IMG/VR virus record: IMGVR_UViG_3300043172_001415
Span: 1 to 64,000 of that record
DNA: 64,000 nucleotides
Strand: one strand, 5' to 3'
DNA from: a virus
Shown in pieces: positions 35,030 through 42,514 of this stretch. Every line of letters begins with the position of its first letter. Within the stretch, counting starts at the first letter, position 1. The notes below the pieces were generated by a model. It did not search any database. It saw nothing but the letters and a program-made list of their open reading frames with translations, and was not told the origin of the DNA. The position numbers were made by a program, and so were the translations under genes.

Positions 35030-35593
35030 ATGGAAAAAGCAATTTACATACCACCTACCGACGAAAATGGCAAATTTTACTGGGTTCCCGTTGTAGCTAA
35101 AAATAAAGATTATTTATTAGGATTTCTAAACGGTATGGAAATGACTATGATTACCTTACAAATATTCGACGACTTAAATCCTGCCCTTGGATCAGAAAGA
35201 TTCAATGACATTTTGCCTAATGGCAAACGTGTCGGCAAAATGTCTAAAAGCGAATTTAAAGATCATGTAAAATCTGCTATACTCGATGAACAAGAACGAG
35301 TAAAAGCAAGAAAAAATCACCCTGACCATGATCCAGGCATATTAAACTATTTTTTCCATGTTAGCTGCTCCTGTGGCAACTTTTATGGATTCAACACACC
35401 AAACGATGTACCAGACGATAATCTTCGTTGTGATTGGTGTGATAAGCTATTATTTCATTACTTAAACAAAGACGATTCATTCTTTAAATATAATGGACCG
35501 GATATTGATGTTAATGAAACCGTAGAACTTGTAAAAAAAGAACTCGGAATTTATGAAGATGATGATGATGAAGAAGAGGAGGATTATGAATAA
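35030..35593 (+). CDS. Zinc-ribbon hypothetical protein
   Basis: 187 residues with a C-terminal ribbon (CSCGNFYGF ... CDWCDKLLFHY) and a very acidic tail (DDDDEEEEDYE). The N-terminal half is not recognised. Zinc binding is likely; function unknown. Confidence 0.65.
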   Translation: MEKAIYIPPTDENGKFYWVPVVAKNKDYLLGFLNGMEMTMITLQIFDDLNPALGSERFNDILPNGKRVGKMSKSEFKDHVKSAILDEQERVKARKNHPDHDPGILNYFFHVSCSCGNFYGFNTPNDVPDDNLRCDWCDKLLFHYLNKDDSFFKYNGPDIDVNETVELVKKELGIYEDDDDEEEEDYE

Positions 35594-35725
35594 AAGAAAA
35601 CTTTTTCATATTCAAACAATTTTTTTCACTTTGAAACACACTTTAGTTTTAAAATGACTCAAAATTGACCCTCTGAAATTGGCTTTTTTAATAAATAATT
35701 TAAAAGAAACAATCAAAGAGGAAAT

Positions 35726-36061
35726 ATGTTAATAAAACATTACGATATATTCGAACAAGAAGTAATTAATTTTTTCAATACACAATATGAATTGAATACG
35801 GAGGTTCTTAAAGAAGACAATCTATATAAGCTTATAACTGAAGTACCTGGAATTAAAAAAGAAAATATCCAAGTCATTGTAGAAAAAGATGAATTATCAA
35901 TCACAGTTTCAACACAAGAGGAAGCCGTTAAAAAATTTCAGATACTACCTGAAATTGATACCACTAAAATATCTTGTTCTCTTGACTTAGGCATACTTGA
36001 AATTGTTCTTCCGCTCAAAGAAGATGCAATTCCAAAAAAACGATCAATCGAGATTAAATAG
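35726..36061 (+). CDS. Hsp20-type small heat-shock protein
   Basis: 111 residues. Alpha-crystallin pattern: LYKLITEVPGIKKENIQVIVEKDELSI, and the closing strand GILEIVLPLKEDAIPKKRSIEIK. T4-like phages often carry such a chaperone, which holds unfolded proteins. AGAGG precedes the ATG and a strong terminator follows. Confidence 0.85.
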   Translation: MLIKHYDIFEQEVINFFNTQYELNTEVLKEDNLYKLITEVPGIKKENIQVIVEKDELSITVSTQEEAVKKFQILPEIDTTKISCSLDLGILEIVLPLKEDAIPKKRSIEIK

Positions 36062-36079
36062 GAGGATTTTTTTACATAT

Positions 36080-36103
36080 AGGGGATTTGATCCCCTTTTT
36101 TTG
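36080..36103 (+). terminator. Terminator closing the replication block
   Basis: AGGGGAT-TTG-ATCCCCT followed by a T run, 19 nt after the Hsp20 stop. Confidence 0.85.
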
Positions 36104-36173
36104 TTCATATTATATATAATATATATGGTTAATAGAAAATATTAACTTATTTTGAAAAATATTAACTTTTTTA

Positions 36174-36202
36174 TTGACTTGTACATATTTTTTATGTATA
36201 CT
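36174..36202 (+). promoter_or_regulatory. Sigma70-type promoter before the tRNA cluster
   Basis: TTGACT (36174-36179), 17-bp spacer, TATACT (36197-36202). Two AATATTAACT elements precede it. Confidence 0.75.
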
Positions 36203-36249
36203 TATATATATAGTTAAGGAAGAGAATAACACGCTAAACAGGTAACATT

Positions 36250-36348
36250 TTGGCAAAGATAGCATTTAATTATAATGGAACGCAAAATCAATTTGATTTA
36301 GGCGATTGCTATGCCAATAATGAAACTAAAGTGATTATCACTCTCTAA
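36250..36348 (+). CDS. Possible 32-residue leader peptide
   Basis: Frame from a TTG (36250; AKIAFNYNGTQNQFDLGD follows) to TAA at 36348, directly after the 36174 promoter. An AGGT lies 7 nt upstream. Only a weak case: non-ATG start, short, no family. Confidence 0.25.
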   Translation: MAKIAFNYNGTQNQFDLGDCYANNETKVIITL

Positions 36349-36410
36349 GATTCAAAGTCTCCAAATGCGACTCTGAATCACCGGAGTTGCACACAAGCAC
36401 CTCCATAAAA
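36349..36410 (+). ncRNA. Two-hairpin structured element upstream of the tRNAs
   Basis: GATTCA...TGAATC (with an inner AGTC/GACT pairing) is followed directly by GGAGTTGC / GCACCTCC (7 of 8 pairs). No T run follows. It may be a processing or stabilising element of the tRNA transcript. Confidence 0.4.
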
Positions 36411-36469
36411 AAATAAAAATGAATGATCATCTAGAATGATTATTGTAATTTGTCAGGTTGGAGAAATAT

Positions 36470-36542
36470 GCTATCGTAGCTCAGTAGGTAGAGCACCTGA
36501 TTTGTAATCAGACGGTCGTAGGTTCGATTCCTATCGATAGCT
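36470..36542 (+). tRNA. tRNA-Thr (TGT)
   Basis: Acceptor GCTATCG/CGATAGC (7 of 7), D-stem GCTC/GAGC, anticodon loop TTTGTAA (TGT, reads ACA), T-loop TTCGATT. CCA is not encoded. Confidence 0.93.
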
Positions 36543-36803
36543 TAAAAAATGTTCTAGTGCAATTAGTTGCTTTTACAGATACTTCAAAAATGAGGTGTTT
36601 ACTCATGAAAGAAGGTTGTACTTGAACTACAAATAAATTTAAAAATATGTGTTGCAATTTTGACTTACTTCGGAATACTATATTATCATAAAATATACAA
36701 TTTGGTTCAAATCCAAAACTCCCCACTAAGCGGATGTTGTCTGTTTGGTGGGGAGGATTAAAAATCTCAGTTAGAATGATCTTTACCATATTTTTAATTT
36801 TTC
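36543..36803 (+). other. Inter-tRNA region holding an incomplete or permuted tRNA-like unit
   Basis: No protein gene. The region holds a full anticodon arm (36679-36697, loop ATCATAA) and a T-arm (36701-36717). The matching 5' acceptor strand lies downstream of the 3' acceptor strand; see the separate entry at 36679-36780. Confidence 0.6.
36679..36780 (+). tRNA. Candidate permuted or broken tRNA-like unit (CAT loop)
   Basis: In order: anticodon-type hairpin TATATT/AATATA with 7-nt loop ATCATAA; T-arm TTTGG/CCAAA with loop TTCAAAT; 3' acceptor strand ACTCCCC plus A; a 24-nt linker; then GGGGAGG, complementary to the acceptor strand (6 of 7). The perfect 8-bp pairing CTCCCCAC/GTGGGGAG extends into the linker. 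No partner for ACTCCCC exists upstream. The D-arm after the 5' strand is poor, so this may be a relic. Confidence 0.3.
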
Positions 36804-36875
36804 GGTCGTATCATCTAGTGGCTAAGATACTCGGTTTTCATCCGAACAACGAGAGTTCAATCCTCTCTACGACTA
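36804..36875 (+). tRNA. tRNA-Glu (TTC)
   Basis: Acceptor GGTCGTA/TACGACT (one G-T), anticodon loop TTTTCAT (TTC), T-arm GAGAG/CTCTC with TTCAATC. Confidence 0.88.
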
Positions 36876-36889
36876 TTATAAATAAACGA

Positions 36890-36964
36890 CGCAGGGTCGA
36901 GCAGTCTGGACGCTCAATAGCCTCATAAGCTATATAGACGGTGGTTCAAATCCACCCCCTGCTA
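36890..36964 (+). tRNA. tRNA with CAT anticodon (Met or Ile2), copy 1
   Basis: GCAGGG/CCCTGC acceptor with an unpaired C-T at the terminal position, D-stem GAGC/GCTC, anticodon stem ATAGC/GCTAT with loop CTCATAA, T-arm GGTGG/CCACC. The anticodon stem lacks the three G-C pairs of initiators. A TATAAATA stands 6 nt upstream. Confidence 0.85.
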
Positions 36965-36971
36965 TTTTAAA

Positions 36972-37021
36972 ATTGCATGCGCTCTTTGAGTTCTTTTTAC
37001 CGGTTGGAAGATTAATGCAAT
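36972..37021 (+). other. Hairpin-forming spacer between tRNAs
   Basis: ATTGCAT / ATGCAAT pair around 36 nt; further CGGTT/AACCG complementarity reaches 37060. No T-loop or gene. Probably spacer RNA structure. Confidence 0.3.
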
Positions 37022-37072
37022 ATCAGTGCTTGTGCATATAAAATAAATGCATTGTAAAACCGAACATTTTGA

Positions 37073-37145
37073 TGGCGTATGGCGCAATTGGTAGCGCAGC
37101 ACACTTTGATTGTGAAGGTTATTAGTTCGAGTCTAATTACGCTAA
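37073..37145 (+). tRNA. tRNA-Gln (TTG)
   Basis: Acceptor TGGCGTA/TACGCTA, D-stem GCGC/GCGC, anticodon loop CTTTGAT (TTG), T-arm ATTAG/CTAAT. Confidence 0.88.
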
Positions 37146-37189
37146 TTGTAGATGTAGAAGATCTCTCATCTTTAAAAATGAGATCATGA

Positions 37190-37264
37190 ATCGGATTAGC
37201 TCAGTTGGTAGAGCGGAACTTTCATAAGGTTTGTCTGTCGCTGGTTCAAGCCCAGTATCCGGTA
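37190..37264 (+). tRNA. tRNA with CAT anticodon (Met or Ile2), copy 2
   Basis: Acceptor ATCGGAT/ATCCGGT, D-stem GCTC/GAGC, anticodon loop TTCATAA (CAT), T-stem GCTGG/CCAGT. Acceptor differs from the other two CAT tRNAs. Confidence 0.85.
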
Positions 37265-37268
37265 CTAT

Positions 37269-37342
37269 GGGGTCGTAGCTTAGATGGCTAAAGCACTTGC
37301 TTGTCACGCAAGAGATCGTCGGTTCAAGTCCGTCCGTCCTCG
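37269..37342 (+). tRNA. tRNA-Asp (GTC)
   Basis: Acceptor GGGGTCG/CGTCCTC (one mismatch), D-stem GCTT/AAGC, anticodon CTTGC-TTGTCAC-GCAAG, T-loop TTCAAGT, discriminator G (usual for Asp). Confidence 0.88.
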
Positions 37343-37360
37343 TTTTAAAAAGGTTTTATT

Positions 37361-37618
37361 ATGAAAAGGAAATACAAAATCCGTTTATCTGATAATCAAA
37401 TGAATGAACTTGATAAAATCAGAGAAAATGGAAAAGTAGTTTGGTATCAGTCTGAAGGAAAAGTCTTTCTTTATAATTCTAAAACTGAAGTAAATCTGAA
37501 TGTTTTTAAATCATTTGAAATAATGGAGTTATTAATATTCAAAAGGTCTTTAAGTAGTATTTATGATATGGATTTATATGTACTAAATCATAATAAAATG
37601 AAAAAAATTATTAATTAA
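37361..37618 (+). CDS. 85-residue hypothetical protein
   Basis: Starts MKRKYKIRLSDNQMNELDK with AAAGG upstream, just after tRNA-Asp. No recognised family. Confidence 0.6.
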   Translation: MKRKYKIRLSDNQMNELDKIRENGKVVWYQSEGKVFLYNSKTEVNLNVFKSFEIMELLIFKRSLSSIYDMDLYVLNHNKMKKIIN

Positions 37619-37678
37619 CTTGAAAAAAAATAGAAATGTTTGTAGTATATAAAATATATGTACTTAAAAGGATTGAAA

Positions 37679-38047
37679 ATGGAAAACGAATATACAAGAT
37701 ATTATCACTTCCGCTATGCTGGTCCTAGTGGAAAATTGGCTGTAAAAAGTCCAAAACATGGGTCACTTCAGTTTAAGCCGGTTGGTAATCCATATAGTAA
37801 TGGTGGTATTACAATTGCTATAAGAGAAACAGATGATAATCTTTACTTTGGTTGTGCTAAATGTAATTTAGTTGATACTTATAGTAAAAAACATGGAAGA
37901 TTAATGTCTTCAGGAAGAAGCAGAAGTAGCGTTGCTCTTAAAACCGATAAAATGGATAAAGATCAAATGATACAAACTGCTGTTAAAATAGCAAAGCTTC
38001 TTGATGATAATTATACAATTGAAGGTGCATTAAACTTAATTGATTAA
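37679..38047 (+). CDS. 122-residue hypothetical protein
   Basis: ATG 37679 (MENEYTRYYHFRYAGPSG) has AAAAGGA 6 nt upstream, better than an in-frame ATG seven codons earlier. Contains a CAKC pair (FGCAKCNLVD) and a serine/arginine stretch (GRLMSSGRSRSSVAL). No known family; a terminator lies about 100 nt downstream. Confidence 0.65.
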   Translation: MENEYTRYYHFRYAGPSGKLAVKSPKHGSLQFKPVGNPYSNGGITIAIRETDDNLYFGCAKCNLVDTYSKKHGRLMSSGRSRSSVALKTDKMDKDQMIQTAVKIAKLLDDNYTIEGALNLID

Positions 38048-38148
38048 TGCCCAGCAATAAAGTCCTCATATACTTATCCCCAAAAATATGAGAAGTAGAG
38101 CGCAAGCCTCTCGTAAAATAACTTGTATCTCCTTTCGTTAAAGTGGTT

Positions 38149-38180
38149 ATCAGTGGTGTTAATCCACCACTGATTTTTTA
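38149..38180 (+). terminator. Terminator before tRNA-Asn
   Basis: ATCAGTGGTG / CACCACTGAT, perfect 10-bp stem with a 6-nt loop, followed by TTTTT. Confidence 0.85.
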
Positions 38181-38192
38181 ATGAATACACAA

Positions 38193-38264
38193 TGACTTGT
38201 AGCTCAATGGTAGAGTCGCGCACTGTTAATGCGTTGGTTGTAGGTTCGAATCCCACCGAGTCAG
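38193..38264 (+). tRNA. tRNA-Asn (GTT)
   Basis: Acceptor TGACTTG/CGAGTCA, D-stem GCTC/GAGT, anticodon GCGCA-CTGTTAA-TGCGT, T-arm GTAGG/CCCAC with TTCGAAT. Confidence 0.9.
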
Positions 38265-38332
38265 TTTTTAAAAAATAAGATGTATAATGCCATTCGTCTT
38301 ATACATACTCATATAGTTTAAACATAATTGAT

Positions 38333-38632
38333 ATGAGTAGAAAGATTTATAAGAACAAATGGCGAAGTGATAAAAAACAAAAGATTATAGAGTCGTTTGG
38401 TGGTGAATGTGCATTGTGTGGATACAGTAAATGTAATTCATCTTTAGCTTTACATCACATTAACCCTTCAGAAAAAGAAATGGGTTTTACCGATAAATCA
38501 TGGATTAAATTAATTCCTGAATTAAGAAAATGTTGTCTTTTATGTCATAATTGTCATGCTGAAATTCATGCACATGTTATCACATTACCAACAGATGTTA
38601 AACGATTTGATGAGTCATTCGCAGTAATATAA
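38333..38632 (+). CDS. HNH endonuclease (small)
   Basis: 99 residues. HNH pattern: CALCGYSKCNSSLALHHINPSEK ... LRKCCLLCHNCHAEIHAH, with two CxxC pairs for a structural zinc and the catalytic HH/N/H positions. It lies free-standing between tRNA-Asn and a micro-gene. Probably a homing-type or nicking enzyme. Confidence 0.8.
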   Translation: MSRKIYKNKWRSDKKQKIIESFGGECALCGYSKCNSSLALHHINPSEKEMGFTDKSWIKLIPELRKCCLLCHNCHAEIHAHVITLPTDVKRFDESFAVI

Positions 38633-38643
38633 GGAAATTGAAT

Positions 38644-38706
38644 ATGATAGGAATGTTATTGGTAGCTGTTATAATAGGTGCATTAATTTATGCAATTAGA
38701 GATTAA
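38644..38706 (+). CDS. 20-residue membrane micro-peptide
   Basis: MIGMLLVAVIIGALIYAIRD: a single hydrophobic helix ending in a basic/acidic pair, with AAGGA upstream. Its stop overlaps the next ATG (TAATG), indicating translational coupling. Function unknown. Confidence 0.5.
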   Translation: MIGMLLVAVIIGALIYAIRD

Positions 38707-38957
38707 TGGCTACAACTAAAGTACAATTTAAAAAGTTATGTGATTCTTTACGTGAAGAACGGCTTAGATATGATTTCTTTTATCAAGAGATTGATGATAG
38801 GAATAAGGTCATAGCGGTTCCTAAATTAGAAAATACAGTATATCTTAAAGATGGTAGAAGATTGACATATAAAGATTTTGAAATGCCAGGTTACTTTAAG
38901 TATAACTTTCAATGTGTAATGACACTACATGAAGTACTAGATAGAAGAATATATTAA
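38706..38957 (+). CDS. 83-residue hypothetical protein
   Basis: Starts MATTKVQFKKLCDSLREERL, coupled to the micro-peptide before it. Basic, with DGRRLTYKDFEMPGYFKYNF. No family recognised. Confidence 0.6.
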   Translation: MATTKVQFKKLCDSLREERLRYDFFYQEIDDRNKVIAVPKLENTVYLKDGRRLTYKDFEMPGYFKYNFQCVMTLHEVLDRRIY

Positions 38958-38971
38958 TTATAAATACTTTT

Positions 38972-39037
38972 ATGATTATGTTAGATATATTAATAATACT
39001 GTTCATCATATATTCAATATATGTTGAATGTAAATAA
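38972..39037 (+). CDS. Possible 21-residue membrane micro-peptide
   Basis: Frame beginning MIMLDILIILFIIYSIYVEC, almost entirely hydrophobic, ending 1 nt before tRNA-Tyr. No Shine-Dalgarno; a TATAAATA lies just upstream (38959-38966). Weak but similar in kind to the 38644 peptide. Confidence 0.3.
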   Translation: MIMLDILIILFIIYSIYVECK

Positions 39038-39038
39038 T

Positions 39039-39128
39039 GGGTATGAGGTCACTGTTGGTTGTGTGGCACTGGACTGTAAATCCAGCCTCTTAGAGTAAAC
39101 ATCGGGAGTTCAATTCTCTCCATGCCCA
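39039..39128 (+). tRNA. tRNA-Tyr (GTA)
   Basis: Acceptor GGGTATG/CATGCCC, anticodon TGGA-CTGTAAA-TCCA (GTA), long variable arm as in bacterial Tyr, T-arm with TTCAATT, discriminator A. Confidence 0.9.
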
Positions 39129-39145
39129 CTTAAATTAAGGTTTAT

Positions 39146-39622
39146 ATGGCGATTTTTATTAGCGGTCACAGAGATATAACTGAAGTAGAATTTAAAAAAC
39201 ATTATGTTCCAACATTGGACATGATAATTGAAAAAGATTATCCCGTAGTTGTCGGTGATTGTCCAGGATTGGATACAATGGCAATGAATTATTTGTATGA
39301 ACATAATCATAGAAATACTTTAGTTTATTATTTAGGTAATGAACCTATGAACAATCCAGGTTTTAATGAAAGAAATATATGGCTTGGTGCTAATATAGAA
39401 ACTTTCGAACCACCACAAATGATTGATTCGGATACTAAAAGAGATTTCCTTATGACATATGACTCATATCAAGATCTTTGCTGGATAAGAGAAGGTAAAG
39501 AAAGATCTGGAACGGGAATGAATTTAGTACGAAGAGAATGGCTATCAAATCTAGATAGACATATAAGTCAAGTTCCTCTATATTATAAATGGGAACTTTA
39601 CGAAGCAAATTATTATTTATAA
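39146..39622 (+). CDS. SLOG-like nucleotide-binding protein (candidate)
   Basis: 158 residues. The start MAIFISGHRDITEVEF and PVVVGDCPGLDTMAMNYLYEH resemble the Rossmann-like SLOG/LOG-type families, with a GH-R-D opening and a VGDxxGxDxxA nucleotide-binding loop. Ligand unknown. Its stop lies 2 nt before tRNA-Ala. The assignment is by short motifs only. Confidence 0.6.
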   Translation: MAIFISGHRDITEVEFKKHYVPTLDMIIEKDYPVVVGDCPGLDTMAMNYLYEHNHRNTLVYYLGNEPMNNPGFNERNIWLGANIETFEPPQMIDSDTKRDFLMTYDSYQDLCWIREGKERSGTGMNLVRREWLSNLDRHISQVPLYYKWELYEANYYL

Positions 39623-39623
39623 T

Positions 39624-39693
39624 GGGATGTGCTCAGGGTAAGCATAAGATCTTTGCAAGATTTTTGAGATCGGTTCGATACCGATACGTTCCA
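39624..39693 (+). tRNA. tRNA-Ala (TGC), compact
   Basis: Acceptor GGGATGT/ACGTTCC (7 pairs with wobbles), anticodon AGATC-TTTGCAA-GATTT (TGC), T-arm ATCGG/CCGAT. The D-arm is short (GCT/AGC) and no linker separates it from the acceptor, so the gene is a little degenerate. Confidence 0.7.
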
Positions 39694-39697
39694 CTTA

Positions 39698-39815
39698 GGT
39701 TAGTTGGTGTGTATTTATTTACACTTAATAAGCCGTTGCGCTCGCAGATTATATTAAGTAGGAATACTTTTACTATCTAATACACGAGTAAGTTTAAGCA
39801 TAAAATCCAACTACC
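39698..39815 (+). ncRNA. Candidate structured RNA between tRNA-Ala and tRNA-Gly
   Basis: Ends pair as GG-T-TAGTTGG with CCAACTA-CC (9 bp, one bulge). Inside are hairpins GTGTA/TACAC, TTAATA/TATTAA with a nested TGCG/CGCA, and AGTA/TACT. No T-loop or anticodon and no reading frame. It recalls the extra stable RNAs known from the T4 tRNA cluster; that parallel is inference. Confidence 0.45.
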
Positions 39816-39822
39816 AATTAAT

Positions 39823-39897
39823 GCATCAGTAACTCAGTCCGGTCAGAGTATCTGATTTCCAATCAGACGGTCGGGAGTTCGAATCTCCCTTGGTGCT
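39823..39897 (+). tRNA. tRNA-Gly (TCC)
   Basis: Acceptor GCATCAG/TTGGTGC, anticodon TCTGA-TTTCCAA-TCAGA (TCC), T-arm GGGAG/CTCCC with TTCGAAT, discriminator T. Confidence 0.9.
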
Positions 39898-39947
39898 TTT
39901 AAATACCACAAGTAAAACTAAAGTAAGTTAATTGAAAAGGATTATAT

Positions 39948-40601
39948 ATGACTAGACCAAATTTTACAGAAATCGTAGCAATCATTGATAAATCAACATC
40001 AATGGATTTTATGACAAAAGAAACCATTGCAGGTTTTAATAAATTTTTGAAAGAACAGAAAAAAGTTGATGGTGATGCAAATTTATCTTTAATTTTATTC
40101 AATGATCAAACAGAATATTTGTATGACAATGTTCCTATTAAAAAAGTTAAGAAACTATCTGAAAAAACTTATCGTGCAGATGGCATGACTGCTATGAATG
40201 ATGCAGTTGGATCTGCTATCGACAAATTAGGAAATCGACTTTCTAAAATGGAAGATCATGAAAGACCAAGTAATATTGTAGTTCTGATTATTACTGATGG
40301 ACAAGAAAACTCTTCAAGAGAATATGAAACATCGAAAATCAAAGAAATGATTACTACTCAACAAAATATCTATTCATGGGAATTCATTTTCCTTGGTGCA
40401 AATATAGATGTTGATAAATATGCTGCTGATTATGGTTTTTCTAAGGGGAAATTCGCATCCTATAATCAGACATCAAAAGGTACTACTGCAGTATTTGATT
40501 CAATGTCAATGGCTTGTTCAACTGAAAGATCAAGAGGAATTGGTCAAGAACGTATGAATTATAGTTTGACTGATATTCAAGTAAGTAACGAAAACAGCTA
40601 A
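39948..40601 (+). CDS. VWA-domain protein
   Basis: 217 residues, essentially one von Willebrand A domain. MIDAS residues: AIIDKSTSMD (DxSxS), RADGMTAMNDAVG (Thr) and IITDGQENSS (Asp). Such proteins bind a metal ion and partner proteins. Standalone, with its own ribosome site (AAAAGGA) after a 9-mer copy. One of three VWA proteins in the window; partner unknown. Confidence 0.8.
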   Translation: MTRPNFTEIVAIIDKSTSMDFMTKETIAGFNKFLKEQKKVDGDANLSLILFNDQTEYLYDNVPIKKVKKLSEKTYRADGMTAMNDAVGSAIDKLGNRLSKMEDHERPSNIVVLIITDGQENSSREYETSKIKEMITTQQNIYSWEFIFLGANIDVDKYAADYGFSKGKFASYNQTSKGTTAVFDSMSMACSTERSRGIGQERMNYSLTDIQVSNENS

Positions 40602-40615
40602 TCACTTTAGTTGTC

Positions 40616-40688
40616 CCCGTGGTAGCTCAATCGGTTAGAGCATTAGTTTGTGGAACTAAGGATTCCGGTTCGATCCCGGACCATTGGA
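40616..40688 (+). tRNA. tRNA-His (GTG)
   Basis: Acceptor CCCGTGG/CCATTGG (one mismatch, one wobble), D-stem GCTC/GAGC, anticodon TTAGT-TTGTGGA-ACTAA (GTG), T-arm TCCGG/CCGGA. Confidence 0.85.
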
Positions 40689-40702
40689 TTATAGAGGTTG
40701 AT

Positions 40703-40930
40703 ATGAGCAGAAGTTTTAAATATCACCCTTTTACTGCAGGATGGGACGATGATCATTGTTGTAAAAGAAGACTTAGTAAAAGTTATAGACGTAAAACTAA
40801 AGTAATGTTATCCCACGACGAAATGTTTATAGATCCTACAAGGAGATCATTAAGTGAATCCATGTGGAGTAGTCGTGGTTATTATATTCATGGATATCGA
40901 GATGATTATGATTTATGTATGAGGAAATAA
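40703..40930 (+). CDS. 75-residue hypothetical protein
   Basis: ATG 40703 (MSRSFKYHPFTAGWDDDHCC) has AGAGG upstream; a longer frame would include tRNA-His. Basic, with many Arg/Ser residues. No known family. Confidence 0.6.
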   Translation: MSRSFKYHPFTAGWDDDHCCKRRLSKSYRRKTKVMLSHDEMFIDPTRRSLSESMWSSRGYYIHGYRDDYDLCMRK

Positions 40931-40931
40931 T

Positions 40932-41165
40932 ATGTTATGGCCGTTTAGAAAAAAAAAGAAAAAACAAGATGAATCAAAAGAGCTTTTTTCAATAAGTTTA
41001 ACTACTGATGATGTATTGAAAGTTCTTGTATGGAAACATAAACATAAATGCAATACTAAAATAGTAAGTAAAAGAAAGATCTGGATGAGACAAGAAAGAA
41101 TAAATGATAAGAAAATAACTTTAGTTAAATGTGATGCTTGTGCACAAGTATATCACATAACATAG
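40932..41165 (+). CDS. 77-residue basic hypothetical protein
   Basis: Starts MLWPFRKKKKKQDESKE; a possible CDAC zinc pair lies near the end. The stop overlaps the first base of tRNA-Ile. No known family. Confidence 0.55.
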   Translation: MLWPFRKKKKKQDESKELFSISLTTDDVLKVLVWKHKHKCNTKIVSKRKIWMRQERINDKKITLVKCDACAQVYHIT

Positions 41166-41237
41166 GTGTGTAGCTCAGTTGGTTAGAGCGTTACTCTGAT
41201 ACGGTAAATGTCGGTGGTTCAATTCCACCCATACCTA
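41164..41237 (+). tRNA. tRNA-Ile (GAT)
   Basis: Acceptor AGGTGTG/CATACCT, D-stem GCTC/GAGC, anticodon TTACT-CTGATAC-GGTAA (GAT), T-arm GGTGG/CCACC. Confidence 0.9.
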
Positions 41238-41258
41238 CTTAAAATAAAGGATAATAGA

Positions 41259-41810
41259 ATGATAGAGATAATAGGTAATGATGTAAAATTTAAAGAAAAT
41301 CTGAAAATAAACTTCTTAGGTGTTGCAGTCTTAAAACAAGATTTCGTATTTGAATATGAAACTGAAGGCTATAATGGAACAAAACATAAGTGCATTTCAG
41401 ATTGTTTAAATTCATGGGGAAAAATAATTTCACATAAGATTATAAAGTGTAAAGATTTACCATCTGATGACTCTTATAGAAGACTTTTAGAAAAACCCGT
41501 TTATCATTGTTATCTTTTACTCGACATTGGAAGTATACTAAATCAACCAATTATCTTTTGGTCTATGTCATATAAAAATGATAGATCAGTAAGAGAAATG
41601 GTAGAGCTTTGTAATAATACAGCTAAAGCAGTAATGAAGAAAAGAACAAAAAAGAAAACTACTGTAATGGCAAATGTAATTGCTGATTTCAAACTAAAGT
41701 ATGGTAAAGAACAAATACCTATTAGAATGATTACTGCTGAACAAGCTATTAAAATGAATTTGCCTGGTATTAGTGAAAATAAACATCGCAATCAAAAACA
41801 ATTTATTTAG
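41259..41810 (+). CDS. Hypothetical protein, tandem paralogue 1
   Basis: 183 residues from ATG 41259 (AAAGGA upstream). It shares with the next gene KINFLGVAVLKQDFVFEYE, PVYHCYLLLDIG, PIIFWSMSYK, NTAKAVM and DFKLKYGKEQIPIRM. The family is unknown to me; beta-rich N-terminal half, helical end. Probably arose by duplication with the next gene. Confidence 0.65.
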   Translation: MIEIIGNDVKFKENLKINFLGVAVLKQDFVFEYETEGYNGTKHKCISDCLNSWGKIISHKIIKCKDLPSDDSYRRLLEKPVYHCYLLLDIGSILNQPIIFWSMSYKNDRSVREMVELCNNTAKAVMKKRTKKKTTVMANVIADFKLKYGKEQIPIRMITAEQAIKMNLPGISENKHRNQKQFI

Positions 41811-41817
41811 GTTTATT

Positions 41818-42513
41818 ATGACTTGGAATAAAAAAGAATACATGAGTAAAAAACAAATTAAAGAAAAGCTTTATGAAGATATTGAGATTGAAAGTAATGA
41901 TATAAAGCAAAAAGAAGGCTTGAAAATCAACTATGTTGGTGTTGCAATTTTAAAACAAGATTTTTGTTATGAAATAAAATACACGAACAGTTTTCATCAA
42001 CTAACGTGTACTTATTACAACAAAAAAAATAATAAATATGATGAAATAGTTTCCGCTTTACCTTCAGACATGAGTATTGTTGAATGTCATACTAAAATTG
42101 ATGCTTCTGAAATAAAGCCAATGAACAAATACAACAAATTTGCTAGGAATAGATGGTGTAATGCAGAATATAACAGTTTTGCCAATTTAAAAGAAAAACC
42201 AATTTATCATTGTTATCTATTAATTGATATCGGTGGATTGTTTAAATCGCCAATTATTTTTTGGTCAATGAAATATAAAACTGAAGTATCGGTAAAAGAA
42301 ATGATTTCATTATGTAGCAATACAGCTAAAGCAATCATGTTGAAGAAAGGAACTGACAAGTCATCTAAGATGGCTGAAGTTATTGCAGAGTTTAAACTGA
42401 AGTATGGTAAAGATGAAATACCTATTCGGATTATAGATTATAATTTTGCAATTAATAAAAAATTGCCTGGATTTAATGGTATAAACCATGCAAATAAAAA
42501 ATACTTTAGATAA
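41818..42513 (+). CDS. Hypothetical protein, tandem paralogue 2
   Basis: 231 residues from ATG 41818. Homologous to the gene before it, with an insertion of about 40 residues in the first half (TYYNKKNNKYDEIVSALPSD region). It ends one base before the tRNA-like RNA at 42515. Function unknown. Confidence 0.65.
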   Translation: MTWNKKEYMSKKQIKEKLYEDIEIESNDIKQKEGLKINYVGVAILKQDFCYEIKYTNSFHQLTCTYYNKKNNKYDEIVSALPSDMSIVECHTKIDASEIKPMNKYNKFARNRWCNAEYNSFANLKEKPIYHCYLLIDIGGLFKSPIIFWSMKYKTEVSVKEMISLCSNTAKAIMLKKGTDKSSKMAEVIAEFKLKYGKDEIPIRIIDYNFAINKKLPGFNGINHANKKYFR

Positions 42514-42514
42514 T

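Noticed and set aside
36877-36884. TATAAATA directly before tRNA genes as late promoters
   Set aside because: Very close to the tRNA 5' ends and the 8-mer is expected often by chance; kept only as a remark in the tRNA entries.
36508-36928. Frames of 64-93 codons in the first tRNA cluster
   Set aside because: They cross tRNA genes and the candidate permuted unit, without ribosome sites or family matches.
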